NCBI RefSeq assembly: GCF_003333265.1 | Contig: NZ_QOLB01000156.1 | Span: forward strand, 1-64,000 | Direction of reading: 5' to 3' | Length of the DNA stretch: 64,000 bases | DNA from: Candidatus Halocynthiibacter alkanivorans | Lineage (GTDB): Bacteria; Pseudomonadota; Alphaproteobacteria; Rhodobacterales; Rhodobacteraceae | Notes under the pieces: model-generated | Told to the model about the DNA's origin: nothing | What the model saw: the letters and a program-made list of their open reading frames with translations, nothing else | The model's database searches: none | Translations under genes and position numbers: made by a program | Part shown: in pieces, positions 15,948 to 25,250 of the stretch | Layout of the letters: each line of letters begins with the position of its first letter | How positions within the stretch are numbered: position 1 is the stretch's first letter

Positions 15948-17147
15948 ATGAACGCAGAACGTGACCATGGTGGCGGCATCGATGCCGCCATTGCCCGGTT
16001 TGGCGGCAGCCGCGCCAGCTGGCTTGACCTCTCGACCGGCATCAACCCGCTGCCCTATCCGGTGGGAGAGATCAGCGCCGACGCCTGGAACGCGCTGCCC
16101 GACCGGGCGGCGCAAACTGCGCTGACCGATGCGGCGCGCCGCTTCTGGCAGGTGCCCGAAGGTGCCGCGGTGCTGGCCGCGCCCGGCGCCTCAGCACTGA
16201 TCGCGCGCATTCCGCATCTGGCGCCCCCGGGCCGCGTTGCCATTGCCGGCCCCACCTATAACGAACACGCAGCGAGCTTTGCCCAGGCCGGCTGGAACGT
16301 GACGGACGGCGCGCGCAGTGCTGGCTGCGTCGTCAGCGGCACTGGCACTGACACCGGAATTGCGGGCAATGCAGACGGCACTGGCAACGCAGGCCGCACA
16401 GGCGATGCAGGCAACACCGCCGGTTTTGACCACAGCACTGGCGGCGCGGCCGGGGCTCCGGTCAGCGGTCCAGCTAGCGACGCAGCTGGCCGCAATCCCG
16501 CCACAGCAGCGTCTGCCACAAGCTGTATCGCAGCCCAGGTCACTGACCACGCCACCGATCAGGTCACCGCCCAGGTTGTGGTGCATCCCAACAACCCCAC
16601 CGGCCGCCTCTGGTCTGCACAGGAACTGCACGCAAAGCTGAGAGTGATTGATGAAAGCTTCTGCGACATCACGCCCGGGGCCACACTGATCAGTGACGCC
16701 GCCACCCCCGGCACCCTGGTGCTGAAAAGCTTTGGCAAATTCTGGGGCCTTGCGGGCCTTCGGCTGGGATTTGCCATCGGCGATCCCGCTCTGGTCAGCC
16801 AGCTGGCCGCCGCAATGGGGCCCTGGCCGGTCTCCGGCCCGGCGCTGCGCATCGGCGCGCGCGCGCTGACGGATCACACTTGGGCAGCGAGCACCCGCGC
16901 GCGGCTGGCGACAGACAGCGCCCGGCTGGACCGTCTCATGCAGGCGCGTGGCGCGCGCCTTACCGGCGGCACCGGTCTGTTCCGCCTCTATGAGGTCCCT
17001 GACGCCGCCGCCTGGCAGGACCACCTGGCCGCGCATCATATCTGGTCGCGCATCTTCCCTTACTCCAGCCGCTGGCTGCGCCTCGGCCTGCCCGCCACTG
17101 AGCGCTGGGACCAGCTGCAAGCCGCACTTCAGAGCGCCCCCGCATGA
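15948..17147 (+). CDS. cobC: Threonine-phosphate decarboxylase / CobC-type PLP enzyme with large low-complexity insertion
   Basis: Supplies the aminopropanol phosphate arm of cobalamin. The 399 residues show LDLSTGINPLPYPV, the substrate loop VVVHPNNPTGRLWS (about 210-223) and the PLP Lys264 in LKSFGKFWGLAGLRLGF. Family members are about 330 residues. The excess is an insertion at about 123-208 made of Gly, Thr, Ala, Asn and Asp (GTGTDTGIAGNADGTGNAG and similar) placed before the NNPTG strand. ATG 15948 fits the spacing after DUF1636. It overlaps cbiB by ATGA. The insertion is in frame and the core is intact. Confidence 0.92.
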   Translation: MNAERDHGGGIDAAIARFGGSRASWLDLSTGINPLPYPVGEISADAWNALPDRAAQTALTDAARRFWQVPEGAAVLAAPGASALIARIPHLAPPGRVAIAGPTYNEHAASFAQAGWNVTDGARSAGCVVSGTGTDTGIAGNADGTGNAGRTGDAGNTAGFDHSTGGAAGAPVSGPASDAAGRNPATAASATSCIAAQVTDHATDQVTAQVVVHPNNPTGRLWSAQELHAKLRVIDESFCDITPGATLISDAATPGTLVLKSFGKFWGLAGLRLGFAIGDPALVSQLAAAMGPWPVSGPALRIGARALTDHTWAASTRARLATDSARLDRLMQARGARLTGGTGLFRLYEVPDAAAWQDHLAAHHIWSRIFPYSSRWLRLGLPATERWDQLQAALQSAPA

Positions 17148-18055
17148 GCGCCGCCTTAATCCTGATCCTGGCCGCGCTGCTCGACGCCACCCTGGGCGAG
17201 CCGCGTCTGCTCTGGGACCGCGTGCCGCATCCGGCGGTGCTGATGGGGCGGCTCATTGGCTGGGCCGATCAAAAATTCAACCGCGGTGGCGCCCGCAAGC
17301 TGCGTGGCAGTCTTGTGCTGCTGGCGTTGCTGATCCTGGCCTCAACACTGGGCCGGCTGATCGAAGCGCTGCCCACCCGGATCCCTGACATCCTGGTGCT
17401 GGCCGCGCTGCTGGCCCAAAAATCTTTGGTGGATCATGTCAAAGCCGTCGCCGCCGGCCTGCGCATGTCGCTCAGCGAGGGCCGCCGCGCGGTGGCGATG
17501 ATTGTGGGCCGCGATACCAGCGGCATCGATGAAGCTGCCGTCAGCCGGGGTGCCATTGAAAGCGCTGCGGAAAACCTCTCGGACGGGGTGATCGCGCCGG
17601 CCTTCTGGTTCCTGATCGCCGGTCTGCCCGGGTTGCTGGCCTATAAATTCGTCAACACCGCCGATTCCATGATCGGCTACCGCACCCCGCGCCACCAAGA
17701 CTTTGGCTGGGCCGCCGCCCGCTTTGACGACCTGATCAACTGGATCCCGGCGCGGCTGACCGCAGCTCTGATCGCAGGCGCATATTTCATTCCCGAAGCC
17801 TGGGCGGTGATCCGGCGTGACGCGCCGCTGCACCGCTCGCCCAACGCCGGCTGGCCCGAAGCCGCCATGGCCGCCGTGCTTGGCATCGCCCTGTCCGGCC
17901 CGCGCAGCTATGAGGGTGAGAGGCGTGACTTTCCCTGGGTGAACCCCGCGGGCAACCGCACCCCCGGTCCCAAAGATATCGACGCCGCAGTGACGACCTT
18001 GTGGCGCGCCTGGGCGCTGGGTCTGGCGCTCGCGGCGGTCTTCCTCCTGGTCTGA
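17144..18055 (+). CDS. cobD: Adenosylcobinamide-phosphate synthase (CobD/CbiB)
   Basis: An integral membrane enzyme that amidates adenosylcobyric acid with aminopropanol (phosphate). The 303 residues include DATLGEPRLLWDRVPHPAVLMGRLIGW at the N terminus, several hydrophobic helices, AAVSRGAIESAAENLSDGVIAPAFW around residues 133-157, and the signature NTADSMIGYRTPRHQDFGWAAARFDDLINWIPARLTA. Start ATG overlaps the cobC stop. Two degenerate copies of its 3' end follow. Named cbiB in the anaerobic-pathway nomenclature. Confidence 0.96.
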   Translation: MSAALILILAALLDATLGEPRLLWDRVPHPAVLMGRLIGWADQKFNRGGARKLRGSLVLLALLILASTLGRLIEALPTRIPDILVLAALLAQKSLVDHVKAVAAGLRMSLSEGRRAVAMIVGRDTSGIDEAAVSRGAIESAAENLSDGVIAPAFWFLIAGLPGLLAYKFVNTADSMIGYRTPRHQDFGWAAARFDDLINWIPARLTAALIAGAYFIPEAWAVIRRDAPLHRSPNAGWPEAAMAAVLGIALSGPRSYEGERRDFPWVNPAGNRTPGPKDIDAAVTTLWRAWALGLALAAVFLLV

Positions 18056-18501
18056 TACAGGCAGGCGCCCCCCCCCGCTAAAGACAATGACGATTGCTGC
18101 GAGGCGCCCGGCGTCGCGTACCGCCAGTTCCACCCTGGTCCGACCCCGGCGCCAACCCGGCCCGCAGACCGGCAACGACACCGTAGTTGCTTTGATCTGA
18201 GCTCGGTGCCACGGGCGTTGATGCCGCGGTGCCAATACTGCGCCGCGCCCTGGCACCCCGCCCTGCCTGCGTCGCCGGTTTCATTCTGGCCAGCGCCCGG
18301 CGGGAACCCGCCGCCACCCGGTGCCACCGGCATCAACGCAGCGGTGAGGGGCCGGTGACGCTCTTGCTGCGGCAGGCCGCGGCGACCGGCGTTACCCTTT
18401 ATGCGGTTTTCATCCTGGTCTGCCCCCTGGTGCCTGCCCGGGCTTGTATGCGGCGGCCACCCTGCTAACGTGGCGCTGTTTCATCATACAAAGAGGCTAT
18501 T
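18056..18501. other. Intergenic region with decayed cbiB tails
   Basis: A run of nine C at about 18068-18076 is followed by two degenerate repeats of the cbiB 3' end, annotated separately. The last 60 bp before mltB presumably hold its promoter. No gene is supported. Confidence 0.55.
18180..18430 (+). pseudogene. Two degenerate tandem copies of the cobD/cbiB 3' end
   Basis: The block at about 18218-18295 aligns without gaps to the last 78 bp of cbiB (from 17978) at about 58 percent identity. A second copy at about 18305-18422 matches in pieces, best at GCGGTTTTCATCCTGGTCTG against GCGGTCTTCCTCCTGGTCTG (18 of 20). The two copies resemble each other more closely: 22 of 28 over CGGTGCCAC..GCGGTG. 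They are non-coding remnants in the same orientation as cbiB. Confidence 0.6.
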
Positions 18502-19767
18502 ATGCGTCTGCCGGCCTTCCTCTCCCATCTCTCCCCCGCCCGTATCACTGGTCACATCACTGGCCGCATCACTGGCCGCAAGCCCGCGCGTGGCCTTGCA
18601 CTTTGTGCCCTGCTGCTCACCAGCCTGAACCAGCCGGCCCGCGCCGCTGATCTCCCCTGCGGCGGCTCATTTGAAAACTTCCTCCAGGCGTTCAAAACCC
18701 AGGCGGTGGCACAGGGATATGAAACCCGCCAGGTCAGCCGCTTCCTCGCCAGCGCCCGCCACAGCCCCTCCGTCATCAAAGCCGACCGCGCCCAGGGCGT
18801 GTTCAAAAAATCCTTCACCGATTTTGCCCGCGCGGTGATCAGCCAGAACCGGATGGACAACGGCCGCCGCTTTGCTGCCAAATATGCTGCGGTGTTTGAC
18901 CGGATTGAGCGCGAATATGGCGTCAGCCGCGGCGTGCTGCTGGCGTTCTGGGCGCTGGAAACCGATTACGGCCAGGTCCAGGGCAATTTCAACACGCTGA
19001 ACGCGCTGCTCACGCTGAGCCAGGACTGCCGCCGCCCGGAGCTGTTCCAGCCGCAACTGTTCGCGGCACTGGAGTTGTATGAGCGCGGCGATTTTGACCC
19101 GGCCACCACCACCGGTGCCTGGGCCGGCGAGATCGGCATGGTGCAGATGCTGCCCAGAGACATCCTGGAGAACGGTGTGGACGGCGACGGCGACGGCCGT
19201 GTCAGCCTGAAAACCTCGGTGCCCGATGCGCTGATGTCCGGCGCTAAAATGCTCACCAAACTGGGCTGGAACAGAAACGAGCCCTGGCTGCAGGAAATCA
19301 ATCTGCCCGCCGATCTGGACTGGTCCAAAACCGGACTGGAGCGTAAATCATCCGTGTCCAGTTGGGTCCGCGCCGGGGTCAGCGCCCGCACCGGAACCCT
19401 CGCGGAGGGCAGCACTCAGGCCTCGGTGCTGCTGCCCATGGGCCGCGACGGGCCGGCCTTTATCGCCTATCGGAATTTTGATGTGTTCTTTGAGTGGAAT
19501 CAAAGCTTTACCTATGTCACCACCGCTGCCTATTTCGCCACCAGGCTTACGGGCGCACCCGTGTTTAATGCCCGCACGCCCACACCCTCGCTGAGTGACG
19601 CGCAGATGAAATCGCTGCAGCGGAAACTGGAAGGCCGCGGCTATGATGTGGGCAAGATCGACGGTATTCTCGGTGCCAGAACCCGCGCCGCAGTACGCGC
19701 GGAGCAGCTGCGCCTTGGCCTGCCGGCGGACGCCTGGCCGACCACCGGGCTGCTGGGCCAGCTGTAA
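18502..19767 (+). CDS. Lytic murein transglycosylase (MltB-type) with peptidoglycan-binding domain
   Basis: Cleaves peptidoglycan between MurNAc and GlcNAc in the periplasm. The 421 residues comprise an unusually long leader, a signal peptide (LALCALLLTSLNQPARA, cleavage after ARA near residue 49), the SLT domain with catalytic Glu in LLAFWALETDYGQVQGNF, EIGMVQMLPRDILENGVDGDGDG, and a C-terminal PG_binding_1 domain (LQRKLEGRGYDVGKIDGILGARTRAAV). The first 30 residues contain a threefold 12-bp repeat giving ITGHITGRITGR. GAGG 6 nt upstream supports ATG 18502. Confidence 0.93.
   Translation: MRLPAFLSHLSPARITGHITGRITGRKPARGLALCALLLTSLNQPARAADLPCGGSFENFLQAFKTQAVAQGYETRQVSRFLASARHSPSVIKADRAQGVFKKSFTDFARAVISQNRMDNGRRFAAKYAAVFDRIEREYGVSRGVLLAFWALETDYGQVQGNFNTLNALLTLSQDCRRPELFQPQLFAALELYERGDFDPATTTGAWAGEIGMVQMLPRDILENGVDGDGDGRVSLKTSVPDALMSGAKMLTKLGWNRNEPWLQEINLPADLDWSKTGLERKSSVSSWVRAGVSARTGTLAEGSTQASVLLPMGRDGPAFIAYRNFDVFFEWNQSFTYVTTAAYFATRLTGAPVFNARTPTPSLSDAQMKSLQRKLEGRGYDVGKIDGILGARTRAAVRAEQLRLGLPADAWPTTGLLGQL
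18541..18576 (+). repeat. 12-bp tandem repeat inside the mltB leader
   Basis: Three units of CRYATCACTGGY (18541-18552, 18553-18564, 18565-18576) encode the ITG(H/R) repeats in front of the signal peptide. The unit length is a multiple of three, so copy changes keep the frame. Confidence 0.75.
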
Positions 19768-19802
19768 TCCCACGCGCCCGGGCCGCCGTGCGCCAAAGAA
19801 AA

Positions 19803-19832
19803 ATACCGGCCGGCCCTGTGGCCGCCCGGTAT
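19803..19832 (-). terminator. Rho-independent terminator for the YbjN gene
   Basis: On the minus strand ATACCGG pairs with CCGGTAT, with a second GGCC/GGCC stem after a 2x2 internal mismatch. The stem is followed by TTTTTCTTT. It lies 115 nt beyond the YbjN stop codon and 36 bp past the mltB stop on the other strand. Confidence 0.65.
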
Positions 19833-19947
19833 GATTGAAAAACTCCGGTCACACAGTCCGAAGACAGCCGTTCCGCTCCCGGGGACCAGGTCCCGGAAAA
19901 CCGGGGTCAGCGATCCTGGAGCAAACCCCGGCAGCAATGCCTGACAC

Positions 19948-20418
19948 TTACCAGTCGATGAACTCTTCGAATTCACCCATCGATCGGGTCCAGAGCGAAA
20001 ACGACTGATCGAAATCGGCCTGGCTCATACCGTCTGCGCCCAGGTAGATGTCATATTCAATGCGCGCTGCGCCGCTGTCCGACAGATAGGCCCGGGCATA
20101 GCGCTTGTCCCGGTTCCACTCATTGAGACGGCTCACGCTCACCGAACCCTCGGTGCGATAGCCGGAAAAATACTGAATGGCTGTGCAGCCGGTCCCATTA
20201 TTGCAGCCATAGAAATAGATCGAAAAACTGGTGTCATAATAACGGATCGACAGCAGCGGATCGCCGTAATCATCGGTCTCAAGCTGGGTGACAATGCCCT
20301 GATCGGTAAAAAAGGACTTCATCCCCTGCGGATCTGACGCGACCTGAGTATGGTCCGCCGCCGCCACCCCTGGCAGCAGCAAAGCCACCGCGGCCACTTT
20401 CACAAAATCTAAACTCAT
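19948..20418 (-). CDS. YbjN domain-containing secreted protein
   Basis: A 156-residue protein with an N-terminal signal peptide (KVAAVALLLPGVAAADH, cleavage after AAA near residue 21). A YbjN-type domain follows: FFTDQGIVTQLETDDYGDPLLSIRY, a central pair of Cys in YGCNNGTGCTAIQYFSGY (probable disulfide), and NEWNRDKRYARAYLS. YbjN domains resemble type III secretion chaperone folds; this periplasmic subgroup has no established role. GAGGGA before ATG 20418 decides the start. It lies downstream of smc on the same strand, with an 87-bp gap. Confidence 0.85.
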   Translation of the reverse strand: MSLDFVKVAAVALLLPGVAAADHTQVASDPQGMKSFFTDQGIVTQLETDDYGDPLLSIRYYDTSFSIYFYGCNNGTGCTAIQYFSGYRTEGSVSVSRLNEWNRDKRYARAYLSDSGAARIEYDIYLGADGMSQADFDQSFSLWTRSMGEFEEFIDW

Positions 20419-20505
20419 AATTATCCCTCGCTGGTAAACTCTGCTCACGCTAGCGTGAAAACAGCGCCCGGACAATACAGTAACAGGAGCCTCGGAACCA
20501 GCAGC

Positions 20506-23500
20506 CTAGGCCACCATCGCCTCGGCGTCTTTCAGATCCACGCTCACCAGCTGGCTGACCCCCTGTTCTCCCATGGTCACACCAAACAGGCGGTCCATAC
20601 GCGACATGGTCACCGCATGGTGGGTGATGATCAGAAAGCGGGTATTGGTCTGGCGTGTCATCTCGTCCAGCATGTCACAGAACCGCGTCACATTGGCGTC
20701 ATCCAGCGGCGCATCGACCTCGTCCAGCACACAGATCGGCGCCGGGTTGGCCAGAAAAACCGCAAAGATCAGCGCCAGCGCCGTCAGCGTCTGCTCACCG
20801 CCCGACAACAGGCTCAGCACCGACAGTTTTTTGCCCGGCGGCTGGCACATGATTTCCAGCCCGGCATCCAGAGGGTCATCGGATTCCACCAACACCAGCT
20901 TGGCCTCGCCACCACCAAACAGATGCACAAACAGGTTGGAGAAATTGGCGTTTACCTGCTCAAACGCGGTCAAAAGACGCTCCCGCCCTTCTTTGTTCAA
21001 TGAGGCAATACCCTGGCGCAGGGTGTGAATCGCCTGTTCCAGATCCTCTTTTTCCGACTTCAGCGTGTCATGCTCCTCAGCAACACTCTTGCTGTCCTCC
21101 TCGGCGCGCAGGTTCACCGCGCCCAGAGAATCACGCAACCGTTTCAACCGGTTGACCTCCGCCTCAATCGTGTCTGAGGCTGGCATGTCCTCCGGATCCA
21201 CCGCGAGGTTTTCCAGCAGCGCCGCCGGGCTGCAATCCATATCCTCAGCTATCCGCGCCGCCGCCACATTCAGGATCTCAATCGCGGCACTTGCGCGCGC
21301 CTCAGCCGCCGCCCGGGATTCGCGCGCTTCTCCGGCCAGCCGTTCGGCCTCCCGCTCCGCATTCACCGCCTCACGCAGCGCGGTTTCCCCGAGTGCCAGC
21401 GCGTCGCCCGCATCGCGGCGCCGTGCCTCCGCCTCTTCAATTGCAGCCACCAGTTCTTCGCGCCGTTCCGCAATGTCGCCGGGCGCTTCCGCCGCCTCTT
21501 CCAACTGCTCCCTGGAGGCCTCCAACCGGTCCCCCAGCTCCGAAATGCGGCTGCCGGCGCTGGATTGACGATGACGCCAGCCGGACAATTCCTTGGTCAC
21601 CGTCTGTGCCCGGCGCAACCGGTCCTCACCGGTGCGGCGCTGTTCGTCAAAATCAGCGCGTTTTGACATCATCGTCACCCGCGACGCCTCGACCGTCATG
21701 CGCACATCCTCCACGCCCGCGCGCGCCGCACCCAGATCGCCCAGCTCTTCCACCGCCGCGCCGGCCTCGCGCAATCTCTGACGCGCCGCCATCGCCTCTT
21801 CTTCATGGCGGGCAACGGCAAGCTCCAGGCTTTCGCGACGACCACCGGCCAGGCTGCGCTCGGCTTCTGCGCGTGACAGGCTACGCCCGGCGTCGGACAA
21901 CAACCGGTCGGCGCCGCGACGGATTTCGCGCGCCTGCTGATCGGCGGCGGCACACTCTGCCAGCGCCGCGCGCAGCTCTTCATGTTCAACTACCGCTCCG
22001 GCGGCAAAATCTTCGGCCCGGTCCAGATCCCGGCGCAGCGCCGCCAGGCGGTTCACCTGCTCCAGCCGCAACGCCGCCGCCGAGGGCGTATCTTCTGCGC
22101 CGGCGCGAAACCCGTCCCAGCGCCACAGATCGCCCTCAAGGCTGACCAGCCGCTGTCCCGGCAACAGATCGCCCTGCAAATCTGCACCCTTATCGCGCTC
22201 AACCAGCCCCACCTGATCCATCCGCCGCGCCAACTCACCCGGCACCGAGACATGCGCCATCAGCGCGGCCACCCCACCGGGCAAGCGCTGGATCGCCGCG
22301 TACTCCGGCATCAGCGCCCAGCCCGAAGGCAGCTCCGCGCCGATCTGAGGCGCTTTCAAATCATCCGCCAGCGCCGCGCCCAGCGCTTTTTCATAGCCGG
22401 CCTCGACCTGCAGATGGTCCAGCACCTGATCGCCCCCGGCCGCCTCCCGCGCCAGCAGCCGCGCCAGCCCGGCCTCTTCCGCGCGCAGCGCATTGGCGGC
22501 ACCCTCAGCCTCGGAGCGCTCTGATCGTGCCCCGGCCTCTTGTTCTTCCACCAGCGAGCGGGCCTCTTCCGCCGCCACCAGCGCCTCTTCCGCCGCTTCC
22601 GCCTGCGCCACCGCCTCGTCCTGGGCGTCCTCCGCCGCCAGGTAGGCGGTCTCAGCCGCGCCCAGGGCCGAGGTTGCTTCATCCACCGCATTGCGGGCGC
22701 GTCCGGCCTCTGTTTCTGAACGCTCTAACATCTTGCCGCTGTCGTCCAGCAGCCGGTGCGCCGACTGATGCCGCGCCGCCAGCCGCGCCACGTCTTCAGT
22801 AATCTCGCTCAAAGCCACTTCGCGCTCGCTCAGGATCTCCGCCGCGCTGATGGCCGCCTCTTCCGCCGCCTCCAACCGCGCCTCATGGCCTTCGCTTGCC
22901 CGGGCCAGCTCACGGCTTTCCCAGTCCAGCCGCTCAATGGTATCTTCTGCGTCCCGGCTCAGCGCCTCTTCGCGCTCGCCGTCCTGCACCAGCTGGTCAA
23001 TGCGCCGCATCAGCGTGGCGATCATTTCCCGGGCGCGGACTTCTTCATCCGCCAGGGTATCGCGGCTCACCAGCAGCCGTTGCAACACCGCCGCCGCGAT
23101 CGCCTCTTCTTCGCGCAGGGGGGGCAGGGCTGCGTCACGCTCTGCCCGCGCCGTGCCGGCAGCCCGCGCCAGCCGCTCGGCCTCGGCGGCCTGGCGGATG
23201 CAGGCGCGCAGGATATCCGCCGCGTCCAGCCGGGTCACATCCGCCTCTTTCCAGCGCCGGTACAATAACAGCCCTTCCGACTGGCGCAGCTCACTGCCGA
23301 TCTCGCGATAGCGCGCCGCCTGACGTGCCTGGCGCGCCAGCTGCCCCAGCTGCGCCGCCAGCTGTTCAATGACATCATCCACCCGCAACAGGTTGTTTTC
23401 CGCCCCGTTCAGCTTCAGCTCAGCTTCATGGCGGCGCTGATAGAGGCCGGAAATACCCGCCGCCTCTTCCAGAATACGCCGCCGCGCCTTGGGCCGTGCG

Positions 23501-23961
23501 TTGATCAGCTCAGAAATCTGCCCCTGACGCACCAGCGCCGGAGAATGCGCGCCGGTAGAGGCATCGGCAAATAACATCGAAACGTCGCGCGCCCGCACAT
23601 CGCGGCTGTTGACCTTATAGGCCGAGCCCGCGTCCCGTGTGATGCGGCGGGTGATCTCCAGCGAGTCAGATTCGTTGAACCCCGCCGGGGCCAGCCGTTC
23701 GCTGTTGTCCAGCAGCAGCACCACCTCGGCAAAATTGCGCGCCGGGCGGGTGGCGGCCCCGGCAAAGATCACATCTTCCATCCCGCCGCCGCGCATCGCT
23801 TTGGGACGGTTTTCCCCCATCACCCAGCGCAGCGCCTCCAGCAGGTTCGATTTGCCACAGCCATTGGGCCCCACTACCCCGGTCAGACCATCGGCGATGA
23901 TCAGATCGGTGGGGTCTACAAAGCTTTTAAAGCCATTCAGTTTGAGTCTGCTAAAACGCAC
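20506..23961 (-). CDS. smc: Chromosome segregation protein SMC
   Basis: The ATPase core of the bacterial condensin, organising the chromosome with ScpA and ScpB. The 1151 residues show the Walker A GVVGPNGCGKSNLLEALRWVMG at about 28-49 and a long coiled coil. The hinge (about 490-620, with ALGAALADDLKAPQIG) is followed by a second coiled coil and the C-terminal head with signature LLSGGEQTLTALALIFA and Walker B PICVLDEVDAPLDDANV. The coiled coils are rich in Ala, Glu and Arg. Length is normal. It appears monocistronic. Confidence 0.98.
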   Translation of the reverse strand: MRFSRLKLNGFKSFVDPTDLIIADGLTGVVGPNGCGKSNLLEALRWVMGENRPKAMRGGGMEDVIFAGAATRPARNFAEVVLLLDNSERLAPAGFNESDSLEITRRITRDAGSAYKVNSRDVRARDVSMLFADASTGAHSPALVRQGQISELINARPKARRRILEEAAGISGLYQRRHEAELKLNGAENNLLRVDDVIEQLAAQLGQLARQARQAARYREIGSELRQSEGLLLYRRWKEADVTRLDAADILRACIRQAAEAERLARAAGTARAERDAALPPLREEEAIAAAVLQRLLVSRDTLADEEVRAREMIATLMRRIDQLVQDGEREEALSRDAEDTIERLDWESRELARASEGHEARLEAAEEAAISAAEILSEREVALSEITEDVARLAARHQSAHRLLDDSGKMLERSETEAGRARNAVDEATSALGAAETAYLAAEDAQDEAVAQAEAAEEALVAAEEARSLVEEQEAGARSERSEAEGAANALRAEEAGLARLLAREAAGGDQVLDHLQVEAGYEKALGAALADDLKAPQIGAELPSGWALMPEYAAIQRLPGGVAALMAHVSVPGELARRMDQVGLVERDKGADLQGDLLPGQRLVSLEGDLWRWDGFRAGAEDTPSAAALRLEQVNRLAALRRDLDRAEDFAAGAVVEHEELRAALAECAAADQQAREIRRGADRLLSDAGRSLSRAEAERSLAGGRRESLELAVARHEEEAMAARQRLREAGAAVEELGDLGAARAGVEDVRMTVEASRVTMMSKRADFDEQRRTGEDRLRRAQTVTKELSGWRHRQSSAGSRISELGDRLEASREQLEEAAEAPGDIAERREELVAAIEEAEARRRDAGDALALGETALREAVNAEREAERLAGEARESRAAAEARASAAIEILNVAAARIAEDMDCSPAALLENLAVDPEDMPASDTIEAEVNRLKRLRDSLGAVNLRAEEDSKSVAEEHDTLKSEKEDLEQAIHTLRQGIASLNKEGRERLLTAFEQVNANFSNLFVHLFGGGEAKLVLVESDDPLDAGLEIMCQPPGKKLSVLSLLSGGEQTLTALALIFAVFLANPAPICVLDEVDAPLDDANVTRFCDMLDEMTRQTNTRFLIITHHAVTMSRMDRLFGVTMGEQGVSQLVSVDLKDAEAMVA

Positions 23962-24100
23962 CCGTAGGGATCTGCCTGTGATTTTTATCCTGCACAGCCA
24001 GTCAATGGGGCGGATCGGGAATCGTCAACAGAAAATCCCGCTGTCTGGTCAGCATCTGGTCAGCTGAGCCGCTTTATCCACAACATTTTGGGCGAAACGC

Positions 24101-24133
24101 GGGTCTTTGCCGGATTCACTCCGACAAAGACCC
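24101..24133 (-). terminator. Terminator-like hairpin after the MBL-fold gene
   Basis: GGGTCTTTG pairs perfectly with CAAAGACCC, extended by CGGA/TCCG after one mismatch, with a 5-nt loop. It lies 56 nt past the stop of the metallo-beta-lactamase-fold gene and before smc. No T-tract follows. Confidence 0.5.
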
Positions 24134-24188
24134 TGATATATGAGGCCGGCAGTCCCAACAAAAGCTGCAACCGCAGCCCGGCCACGCT

Positions 24189-25250
24189 CTACGGAGCAAC
24201 CAGCCGCAGCGTCGCCAGGTCGGTGCCGACGATCACCTGGCCTTCAAAGCCGCCCTCGCGCACCGAATCGATATAATCCTGTTTGCTCAGCCCGGTGTCA
24301 GACACCGGATAGGGCCCCTGTTTTGCCGCGCCAATCGGCGGGATCAGATGGGTCAGCATCAGGTTGGAGACCCCCGCTCGTTTCGCCATGCTGCCCAGGT
24401 CGGTGGCGGTGCTCTGCCGGTAATAGATTGGTGGCGGAAAACCCGAGCTGCCATCCGGCCCCATCACCGGGTGTATCACCGAATGCACCACGATATCCGC
24501 GCCCTCAGACAGGGTTTCCACCTGAGCGGAGGTCGACGAGGCCCGCGGCGGTTTCGGCAGATCATTGCCGGCATCGCCGCCGATCACCACGGAACCCGCT
24601 GGTGTGTCGACCCGGAAAGACACATGACCGGCAATATGACGGGACGCGATGGCGGTGACTTTGACATCGCCCTGTTCCCAGACAGTCTGAATCTGCTCAG
24701 CGCCGTCAAATGTCATCACATTGAACAGATCGGCAGGCCCGCCGGGCAATCGTTTGGGGTTCTCGGCCAGCCGCTGCGCGATCTCACCCGCCGCGATCAT
24801 GGTGTCGCCGATGCTCGCCGCAAGCCTGGCGCAGCTCATTGTATAGCCTTTGGGGGCCACAACATCACTGTTGCATACCAGATCGACCTTTGGCCCTGCG
24901 GAATTAAAATGCCAGCGCAGCTGCATCAGCTCCGACAGCCCGTCAGTATGGTCGGTATGGATATGGGTCAGAAAAATCGCGTCCAGCTTGCCCACCGGCA
25001 CCTTCAGTTTGGACAGCTGCTGGGTGGTGCCGCGCCCGGCGTCAAACTGCAACACCACATCGGAGCAATTGTTGGCCTCCTCGCCATAGCGCACCAGAGT
25101 GCCCGAGCCGGCCTGACCCTGAAACACCGGCGGCCCGCCCTGGGTGCCGGTCAGCGTCACTTCCAGACAGGGCGCCGCCAGCGCCGCGCCAGCGCCCGAC
25201 AGGAAAACCGTGCCCGCCACGGTGAGACTTCGCATTAAATCGTTTTTCAT
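24189..25250 (-). CDS. Periplasmic metallo-beta-lactamase-fold hydrolase
   Basis: A 353-residue exported protein with signal peptide SLTVAGTVFLSGAGAALAAP. It carries the zinc motif HxHxDH as LTHIHTDHTDG (His96, His98, Asp100, His101), with downstream ligands in TAIASRHIAGH, VIGGDAGND and MLTHLIPP. It resembles the arylsulfatase/ribonuclease Z-like branch of the superfamily, so an ester or phosphodiester substrate is likely but unknown. GGAGG 7 nt upstream supports ATG 25250 rather than the TTG before it. It diverges from the B12 riboswitch. Confidence 0.88.
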   Translation of the reverse strand: MKNDLMRSLTVAGTVFLSGAGAALAAPCLEVTLTGTQGGPPVFQGQAGSGTLVRYGEEANNCSDVVLQFDAGRGTTQQLSKLKVPVGKLDAIFLTHIHTDHTDGLSELMQLRWHFNSAGPKVDLVCNSDVVAPKGYTMSCARLAASIGDTMIAAGEIAQRLAENPKRLPGGPADLFNVMTFDGAEQIQTVWEQGDVKVTAIASRHIAGHVSFRVDTPAGSVVIGGDAGNDLPKPPRASSTSAQVETLSEGADIVVHSVIHPVMGPDGSSGFPPPIYYRQSTATDLGSMAKRAGVSNLMLTHLIPPIGAAKQGPYPVSDTGLSKQDYIDSVREGGFEGQVIVGTDLATLRLVAP

